This document shows positions 1 to 9,900 of a stretch of 15,205 bases of DNA, one piece after another. Numbering within the stretch: position 1 is the first letter of the stretch; every line of letters starts with the position of its first letter. Source of the stretch: Phoronis ovalis (lineage: Eukaryota; Phoronida; Phoronidae). The notes under the pieces were generated by a model. It did no database searches. It had not been told where the DNA came from and saw only the letters and a list, made by a program, of their open reading frames with translations. The position numbers and the translations under genes were made by a program. The stretch spans positions 1 to 15,205 of the forward strand of contig JAOXYB010028645.1 in assembly GCA_028565635.1 (NCBI GenBank), written 5' to 3'.

Positions 1-787
1 GAGGAAAAATTGCTGTAAGTTGCGTTAGACTTAGCTTGTGTATATTTAGTTAGTTTTATGTTTGTTGATTGTTGAACAATTTTAGTATAGAAAACGTAAT
101 GTTCTTTATATACCACAACGACTTATTAGGGGTTTTTTGGTTTTCAGATAACTGTCGTCAAACGTCATCGTCGAATCGTTATAAACGTAGAAATGTACAT
201 AATGGTTGTAATAGTCATATATCAAAGAAATAAAGACGAGTTATAGCGCCTCCCTTTATCGTTCTGTTACTGCAACATAATGGCAGCAACACCTATGAAA
301 AGACTTATTAAAATATAAGTGCAACACAATCAATTAAACCTGTTTATAACAGAGCCATGAAACTGGCCTGTATAAGCTAGTTGTATTATATTTCATGTAC
401 CAGTGGTACATTCATATTAGAGAAGCCGATTATAGAACAAAGAACAAAATAGTTTTTGTAGATGAAAAAGAAATGTTGCTTATGTTATCATTTTCTTTGT
501 TTATAGGTAGTTATAACTTACAACTAAGATATGCTACTTAACCTTCCAAAATCAAAATACAATGTTAATAATAAAGGGAACAAAATTAAATGTTAAGTTA
601 GTGACAAGGACTCCAAAATACCAGTAGACTGCACGGTGATCCAGGGTGGCAAAGAGTTATTTGGCCTGTATAAGTAGCACCATGCTGTAATAAAAGTTAT
701 CATGCAATATCACAAAGTTGAATGGATTCTGGATGTACCTGTCTGATCTAAATGATATAATATTATAAAATAACATAATAATAATAC
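1..787. other. Dynein intron 19 (partial) with a possible nested plus-strand exon pair
   Basis: No dynein coding block can be read here on the minus strand, so the intron runs off the left edge. On the plus strand, positions 15-147 look like a small intron (GCT|GTAAGT ... GGTTTTCAG|ATAACT) in a CpG-rich patch. An AATAAA lies at 229-234. The direct repeat TGGCCTGTATAAG occurs at 364-376 and 662-674. Nothing else is recognised. Confidence 0.4.
148..246 (+). other. Candidate terminal exon of an unidentified plus-strand gene
   Basis: If 1-14 and 148 onward are spliced together, the frame starting at base 3 stays open through KRHRRIVINVEMYIMVV and ends QRNKDEL-stop at 246. A KDEL C-terminus would be an ER-retrieval signal. 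A second frame is also open, ending ...HISKK-stop at 231. No family is recognised, both stretches are very short, and chance is a serious alternative. Confidence 0.15.
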
Positions 788-958
788 CTTAGGTCCAAGC
801 ATCTGTACCAAATTACCACGAGCCAAAAATCCATCCAACCATTGTTTAACTGTCTCCTGGACACTCACGATTGATGTGCTTTCATCTAATGGAGGTCTGA
901 AGGCTACTTGGTCTTCAATCAGTTCCAGACGAATTGTTAGTATAGGAATACTATCACC
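788..958 (-). CDS. Dynein exon 19 (residues 947-1003), last in window
   Basis: The acceptor is CCTTGTCATAG|GGTGAT and the donor CCTAAG|GTATTA; the exon is 57 codons. IPILTIRLELIEDQVAFRPPL matches 'I.PIFE..L.L....(V/L)F.PSLE', and LARGNLVQMLGPK matches the helix before the next DHC block. The downstream exon is not in the window. Confidence 0.9.
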
Positions 959-3900
959 CTATGACAAGGAAAAATAGTTTGAGTACAGAGGGCTATGTAA
1001 TTCCAAGACTACTATACTCAGAACACAGAAGTTATTCATCCATCTCTTGTGTGGACATATAGATACTATATAAAGAATGAATGATTTTACATGAAATGAA
1101 TTACAAAATTATTAAACCTCTTTCATATTGCACTGCACAATCTGATTCAACATGCCACGAAGACTTGTGAATGTTGAGTTCTTTAATCCATCTAGTACAA
1201 TAGCATCAATGTAGTCAACATAGTCAGCCCAGGCAGGAGAGGCTCGACTTATATGGACAGCCTGAAAAATAAAGTCTATATACCGTATCTGCATGTGAAT
1301 CATATTTCTACAGTAAGTTACTCTTCAAAAACTACGGAGAGTATGCATATTGAAATGCCAGGGATTTTTACCATAGTTGCAGAAATAAATCTTTTCCAAT
1401 TGTCCATCTCTTTTCATGATTTCTGACCATTTTCACACACAAAAACAACCTGGCTTGTATGAAAGGCAGTTATATAATTGAGACTACTAACAAAACTATG
1501 TGAGGCTATCTTATCAAAATAATACATAATGTAGCATCAAATCCACACCTCATAAGAATCCTTAAGCAGGGTATGAATCTTGTTACCAGATGGCATCACT
1601 TGATTCTCAAAGTCTTCATTTAATTGACTGAAATAATTCCATTTAAATTAAATATAAACTCTAAATAATTTGAATGGAAATCTGTTATCATCATAAAAAA
1701 CAAATTTACACACTGTTTTGACAGCAATAAATTGTTTATCAATACAAACGTTCTTCTGATATCATATTCTGATTCAGTGAACAGTATTTATAATAGAAAA
1801 ATATTCAAAAACTGCATGTTACTTTAAGCATATAAGAAAGCTTGCAAATGAGTTGCCATGGCTACATGAATGCATTTCATCAATATGAAGAAAACAAGTT
1901 GGATAATACAATAGCTACATGATACAGCATTACATATTGAGAAAAATGGTAATGTCAATAAAACACTTACTTTTGTATTTCAATGAGTTGTTCCATAGTA
2001 TAACTTTTTAGTGGATCTCGAGCAGCAAATACGTCCAATGTATTATTTGACCATGATATTGTGATATGTGCAATCTCTGCACAATTTGTTTGAACAATGT
2101 CTAAATTCTGATGCACATCCAAGCATACCAGACTTGTTGCCATTTCTATAAAGTCAGCAGATTCTGTTGTCTTCCAAGTATAATGACTGAGACCTTGTTC
2201 CAGCAGCTATAGAATAAAGTTATGAAAAAAATTAAACCTTTGAGGTGACAACTATGGGATACAATATTAATCATTTACTTTTTCTTTCAGTTCAACATTG
2301 AAACTTATAATAAAATGCACATATTGCTACAATTCTAAATATAGTGTAAATTCTTAATACTTTATTTTAAATAATGAACAAAATAAGAAATTAACCAGCT
2401 ATACTGTTTTTACTGATGCAAAATGCCTAGTTTGAAAAGTTCAACATTTACAGTAGGAGTAATTATGAAACTGTTTACATTAATTGTTCATATAAATAGC
2501 ATATTATCAAAATGTGGATAGAAAAAATTAATGTAATTATTCATGAACACTTAGTTACACAATAATTCATGTATGGACCCTTTTAATACACATACAATCT
2601 GTGGGGAAACACTACTAACCTGGTCAATTCTTGACAGCTTTCTTTCAAACAATGGTTTCTCAAAGTCTGTAATTGTCTTCATAATTGTGTTGTATTTTGA
2701 AACTATAGTTTCCAATCTTGTAGCTGTTACTCTCAACTCATGAGAGTTTGTATTCCTTACAAGTTCACGAGCAGGTCTGGGAAGTTTTATATCGAATGGT
2801 TCTTGTGCGAGATAATGAATTTCCCTCAGTAGCAGAAGTAATTTAGGGTCAAGATTTACATGGACAGCTGGGGGACGAAGTTCAATTTCTTCATCATACT
2901 CCTCAGCCACCTAACAAGGATAAAACATGTTAACTTTGAACATCATTCTTTATTTATTAAAAATATTTAAAATGTCCATCTCATTAGCCATGTTGTTTTA
3001 TATTCTATGCATTTATCATGACATACATAGTTGATAATAATTGATTTCAACTACCTGTGATTTTGTGGTATTGCCAAATTTTATTTAATTATGAAAATAC
3101 CATGCAAAGAGTGCAACAAGCTTTGAAATGAAGAAGCTGTATTTTTTAATGAAATAAAATAGAAATAATATAGATGCTAACATCTACTGGAATTTGACTT
3201 AAACTAAAAAAAGATAAATCAATTTAGCTCCTATTTCAGATCATTTAATATTAAGTTACATAAATTGCATTTGTGTAAGGAAACTTACTAGTAGAGGTTG
3301 CTTTAATCGAGCTGTGAGTTCAGCTGTAACATGTGTTTTCCAATCTGAGACAATCATATCCTCATACCTAGAAAACAAGCAACTTGTAATTAATCTACAA
3401 AACTTTACACAGAACATTCCTAGAATTATAAACAAAAGATACATCTGAGAGTTGGCTAACCCAGATATATCAAAAATTAACTAATGTCACATTTGACCAT
3501 GTTTTTCCAATGATTTTTGAAAAATGACGATTTTATTGGAGTGGACATGGAACACTAACAAAGACTGGTAACTGGATAGCCAGAATATATTATAAGATGA
3601 TGAAATATTCTATCTGCTGTTAAAATTTGGTAGGTGCTGCAGTGATAACTGAAGAGAGATGCTAACTTGTCTAAATCCCGTGTTAATTCATTGTAAACTT
3701 CTCTCATGTGCCATCCCAGATCCCCTTCCAAAGAGTGCGGACTGATATGTTTGATTTTCTCCATGGGTCCCTGAAACACAAATTATTAAATAAATAAATG
3801 AACACACCAGAAACACCTATTCACAAAGATTCATATGACTGTATACATTAGCTCCATTGGTAAAATCGTGATAAAACTGTTAAAATTTTAGCAACATTTG

Positions 3901-6900
3901 TTTATATTTGTTCCACTGTCTACAAGATTATTGAACAATTTCTTTCTTTCACCTCTATTGCCACCTGGTAATAATTCAATAAATTAGTCAGTTGTCTTTA
4001 GAAGTGTTCCAGTAGTAGATAAAACATCACAGGTGCTACATTATGTTTGCTTATTTTTCAAGTGATTTGCTGCCTTTTTCATAACATTTATATCTTTAAT
4101 ACAAGAAAGTTCATAATGATTCTATGAAAATACAGTTTTAAAGTAATTTATAAAAATACACATTAAATCCCAAATTACAGCTTATGCAATTTATGTGCAA
4201 CTCATCTTTTTTTTCGATGGGAACGACAAGCTGCGTCTATTGTTAGCTAGTCCCTCATCCTACCTGTGCTGTTTGTGAGTTCCAGTAAAGATATCACCTG
4301 ACATACAAACTGACATCTGGTCAATGCACTTTCTTTTTACAGTATAACAAGGTAATTGTATTTATAATTTACACTCATATTCTATATTATCATAGGACCT
4401 GGTATAGCGGAACTCATTTTGTAAATTAATATTACTCTAATTTGAAGGATTTTTATTTAGTTTTAAAAGTATACCTGTACTCTAGTCTTTAAAGCTTGGA
4501 CCCAATTTAATTTACTGACAACTGAAGGCATGTTCTTGTGCATAGGAGGTCGGCTAACTTTTGTTTGAAACATATGTCTCACACGAATCAGTTCTTCAGT
4601 GAAGGATTCAACCAACATTCTGTCTTTATCCTTTAGATTTGCCTGCAGATATGGTATTAGGAGTTAAAAACACAAAATAATATGACATTATTTTAAAATC
4701 TCCAATTATCCAATTACCTCATCATGCAATTATATGCATTGTTCACAAAACTAATTGACTACACAAGAGCCTGAGTATACCACAAAATATCTTTTGAATT
4801 AAATATCTTCGGACGGCAATTTTTTAAAGTAATTAAGATCTTTCTTTTACAGGGCAATTGAAAATATGTACTAATTATTAAACCCATAAAAAACTAAAGA
4901 TCACACTGGGCATGTTGATGGACTGATATACAAGTATTTTGTCACAATTTATGGTTTTCAAAAAAGTAAAATGACAAAATGTACAGCACAATTCAGTTGT
5001 ACTTTGAAAATTTTAGTACTCAGGGCAAACTATTATTGAAAATTAAATGCCTAGTTCAAATATGGTATATCTAACAAAATTATAACACTTGCCTGTACAA
5101 GTTCTCTGCCACTGATTCCTTCAAACACTTCAAGTAGTCGTAACTGTGCACCTATTGTTGGACACTGTGCAAAAGCATTTCTGAGAATTTCAGCAAGTTT
5201 TTTCTCCAAATCCTACATAATTATAAGTAGATCATAATCAAACACTTATATTTCAATCTAAAAAATTCACCATTTTCTGTAACTTTCATTTCAAATTAAT
5301 TTCTGTTATTAATTTGTACAAATACCGTATGTTTTACTTTAAAAGCAATATAACACAGATTGGTATTTTATAATTTTTGATTTTGCAGGAATGAGATAAA
5401 ACATGTTAAAATGGTACTTAGTTTTTCAATTACAAAACGGTCTCTTTAATATCATTATAGTACTGTATTAAAGAATATTACTTTAGATATTTCAAACAAT
5501 ACAATATTAACTTGAAATATGTGAATTTCCACATTGCACAATTATACTGATATAGTCCATCCTGTACTAAGGAAATAACTCTTCAAGCATGCATAGATTA
5601 CACTTGTTACAAAAATATTACCCTAAGAACACATATGCTTAGTAATAAATTGATTATTACAGTTTCAATTACCTTGACAACAGTTCGGAATACAAAGAAT
5701 GCTTTTTCAAATGCTTGTGTGCCATCAATATTCAGAACATTATCCACAACTGAGAAAAAATCAGTCATAGCTTGAGAATACTTGGCATGAACTTCTTTCA
5801 CCAGGGCATCAAGACTTTGACTGCCAGCACCACCCACTTCTGCAGCACCCGCTAATAGTCGAAAGTGCCGAGTTGTCTGAACAAGTTCTAATACATCATT
5901 ACATCTACAACAAAGCAAAGCACGTTTGTTATTTGCAAATTTAAAACTTAACACATTTAAGTAATAGTCAGTAAAATGAATTATAATTTTGCTATACGCC
6001 TACATATCTGTCATGTGCCTGTATCATAAAAACCTCATGAAAAATGGACCTTTCATACTGTACACAAGAAATTTATACAAACCTTTCCATAAATGCATTT
6101 AATAGATCAAAACAAGGCGCATTCCTAGGAGGCCATGGACTGTCTTTGAAAAGTTCATTATCTGCCAAGAGATCATGGCCATCTTCAATCCTGTTTCGTC
6201 TCACTCCATATTTGGGTGTATAAACATGTGGTCCATATAGTTTTGTTGTCCAAACTTGCCCCTGGGGTTTTAGAATCCTAAAAAATTACAAGTAAGAACA
6301 TTGGAAAACATATATATTGTAAACTAGTAACATAGAAATGGGTAATAATACAAAAAGAAACAATTAGATAAAATTATAGATATCGAACATGCAAAAACAG
6401 ACATTCTCTGGAGTATCTTTTTTGATTTTTGTCTAATTTTATTCTTTGGATGATAAATGATAAAGTAGTTGGTTTGGCACATTGCAGATATAAATAGTTT
6501 TAATAAAAAAATTATTACATTCATGTGTAATGCAAAATTTAAGTTTTAATTTGTACAAGTCAAGTAAATGTTGGTCAAATAAAAATTGTTTTAATAGTAA
6601 AACAAACGTATACAACTAACATTTTCTCTTTATTTTCTTCAATATTTGTAGCATTAATCTCATCTGTTTTATCTCGGTAGTCTAGGTAAGTGCCTCTAAA
6701 TGCAGCACACACTCTCAAAGCTTCTTTCAGCTTGGAATAGGACTACAAAACATAAAAACAAGACAGGTTTATAACCTAAAAACTATTTTAATAGTTTAAA
6801 ATATATCAATAATGATTGCATGTCAACAGTGTAAATAACAGGAATGGTAACATCTTTAATTTACAGAGTGTTCATTTCAGTACAGTCTGTACTAATAATT

Positions 6901-9900
6901 TGTTTGCTACTATTTCTACTAACTGACATTTAAATATTAATTAAAAGATTTGTAAAACCACCAGTGCATTTGGAGCGCAGGAATAAATTGAATGTTACTT
7001 TGATATAATACCTGAAGAAAGAATTTTACAACAAAAACATAAGACTTTATGTTGAAGTATGTAAGAAATCTTCAATTTAACCACTTTAATCATTGTTTAT
7101 TTACAGCTCAACTTGAAAAGGTCTTTACCTCTAATGGCTCACGCAGAACGTCTTCACCAACCATAGCCATTGCTCTGTGGACAACTTCATTAGATATAAC
7201 TCTTAATAAATTATGGAAGTTATCTTCTTGGTGGTAATACCTGAAAAGTGATTATTTGCTAGTAATATTCCAAATAATATTACAAATAACATTAAATGCA
7301 AACATTTTCCATAGTTAATCAGTGTAACGTCTTCTAAGTGAATTATCTGAACTAATAGTTAACTATTGTTAGTAAGCATACAGTCTACTAATATTACTTA
7401 TGAGGATGCGGAATAACAAATCCCCAAAATTGACTTATCTAGGCACTAGTTCTGCAGTATCAAGACACTTAGATCATAGAACTGAAATGAACAGGAAACA
7501 TTCAATTCCCATTCTTCTTACCTTGAATATTGCCACACTAACATAAGTGTGTGCATTAGTGGTGGGAACAACTTCAGCAAAACAGCTGGATCCAAGGCAT
7601 CATGTAACTGTTCAAACCATGGCAGAAGAGTGCTTAGAAAACGTAATATTTCCTCTGTCTCTTTTGCACCCTGAAATTAAGTACATTTTTCTTGCTTCAG
7701 AATTTTAACTGAAAGGCAGTACACAGCAAAATATACTACAAAATAATCTAATACTACAATGACATGGAAAATATAAGATGAACTTAATAGCACTGAGATT
7801 TATAACCAATTATCTCATATTTTTATTTAAATAATTTAGATGTAAATATATTTTTGATATCAACATATATAGCCAAACAAAAGCTGCTTAACACATCTTT
7901 TCTTTGTTAAGAACTATCAGGAGGCCTACCTTGTCAATTTCTTTTCTCACATGTTGGAAAGAATGAGCATATGTGCTGTTAGCTTCCTCCAGATTCATAA
8001 GTATATCTCTGGATACAGCAGATTCTAGCTGAACATTGATAGAATTTAGAATATCAACTCTTCTGTTCCACATATCTACTTCATCTAATGGTCCAGGCTG
8101 ATCACCATGATATCTTTCGAGCTCTAATATTGGATCATGCCGAAGAACACCCTAAATAAAGATATTAACTCATATTAATTCCTCAATATACATTCTTAAC
8201 CAATCAGCATTCGGTCTTTTTTGCATTACATTATTGTTCCTTGAGGTCACGTGGAGCACAACGATTGGGCACAGATATATACTAAAACAGAAGTATGTGA
8301 ATAACACAGGGGTCAGCTGACGAGCTTGTAAGCCTGAGGGAATTGTAATGGCACATCAACATTTCTTATTTCTTCCTTTACTATTTTCAATCACATAAAA
8401 CAAAACCAATTAAGATTGTTGAAAAAAGGTTTACAAACCTTCAGACTAAAGTAATACCAATAAAGTATACCAGACAATCACCACCACCATACATGAATTT
8501 TCACCTGATGAGGAATACTATCATCATATATATTTATTTCTTAAGTTTTAAAATTTAGGAGTGTCTTGGTTGTTTTATTTACCACTTCCTTTACAAGACT
8601 CCTCCAGTAATACATGACATACCCTGATTTGTTTAATCCATCCTATAACAGTGGATTCTAAAACATGTAGAACAGCACCTCTCCTAGTTGTAGTGGCTGC
8701 TGCTTCAGCTAGAACCTCAATAGATGGCAGTGGCAATACAATCTTACCCTGTATAAAACAAACATAGAAATTTGCATATTAAATTAATTAAATTTTTTAT
8801 CTCTCCAAGTGTCTGTACAACTATCAGTTAGGAAGCGTGTGTTCAGTATTATTTAATAATTTGAATGCTGACAGTAAAATGTGTTTTGAATAAAAAATAC
8901 CAATGAAAGCGAAACACAATGAAATTGTTCAAAAATTTATGCAGTATACTTTAATAATAGCTGAGCCTTCTGAAAAAGTGGTATGTCCAGAGCTTTTAAC
9001 AAGTAAGTTGAACATGATTACAAGAAAACTTGCTAATAAACATATACCATATCCTTTCTTCCTATCTTTTAACAGTACTTACCCCATGATGGCCTTGGGT
9101 GACCTCAACATTTGCCATCAGGCGATGAAGAACATCCATTAATTTATCTGCACTTACTCCAAAAGTGCTGGCATGAGACTGGTCACAACATAACAATGGT
9201 AGATACACTTCACGAGCTAGTAAGTCGAGATGTTCTAAGGGGGATTCTGTACAGTCAATATAAGATACTTCTTCACCTATACAAAAAAAATAATGAATAG
9301 GTGTTTGTTAACAATTGACTCCATAATAGTTACTTTTTAAAGTTTTATTTACTAACCCGGGAAAAACAAAACAGCTTCAAATTGTAATTATAAATGCTAA
9401 TAATAATACCCCGGTATAACATGCATATATTTATATTGAATATGCTGTAAGCAGGTTATGTTTAACTGTACCATAACCAATTAATCACATGAATTCCATC
9501 TTATGCAATTTTTAATCTGAAATGAGAGTAACTAATGTACTTTTGAGTCTTAGTAACAATTCTCTGACAGATAAGCTATTCTACATATAAATAAATAGAT
9601 CCTGAAATAGAACCCTTTAGCTTAGTTTGCCAAAACAATAAACCTTATATTTGACACTATTCCAACTTACCTGCTCTGATATAGCCTGATAGACAACCAT
9701 ATACCTTCACATCCTATGATTACTCTTTTTTATTTACAAGTGATACAGATGTTACAATTATAGTTATCTAACTGGCTTTTCAATAGGTAAGTAAATCCAT
9801 ATAGTAGGCCAGTCTATTTGCTGTGTTACTATGCTCTTGTCTTAACAATAATGAGATGTATCATAAAACGTGCAAATACTAACAACTCAGCATCTTGAAC

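Noticed and set aside
6324-6524. 66-codon minus-strand frame, hydrophobic
   Set aside because: It lies entirely inside dynein intron 8 and is Ile/Phe/Tyr-rich, as expected for AT-rich intron sequence.
8903-9300. Two overlapping plus-strand open frames (8903-9142 and 9112-9300)
   Set aside because: They overlap dynein exon 3 on the opposite strand and extend into its introns. The minus-strand reading has correct splice sites and family motifs, so these are antisense shadows.
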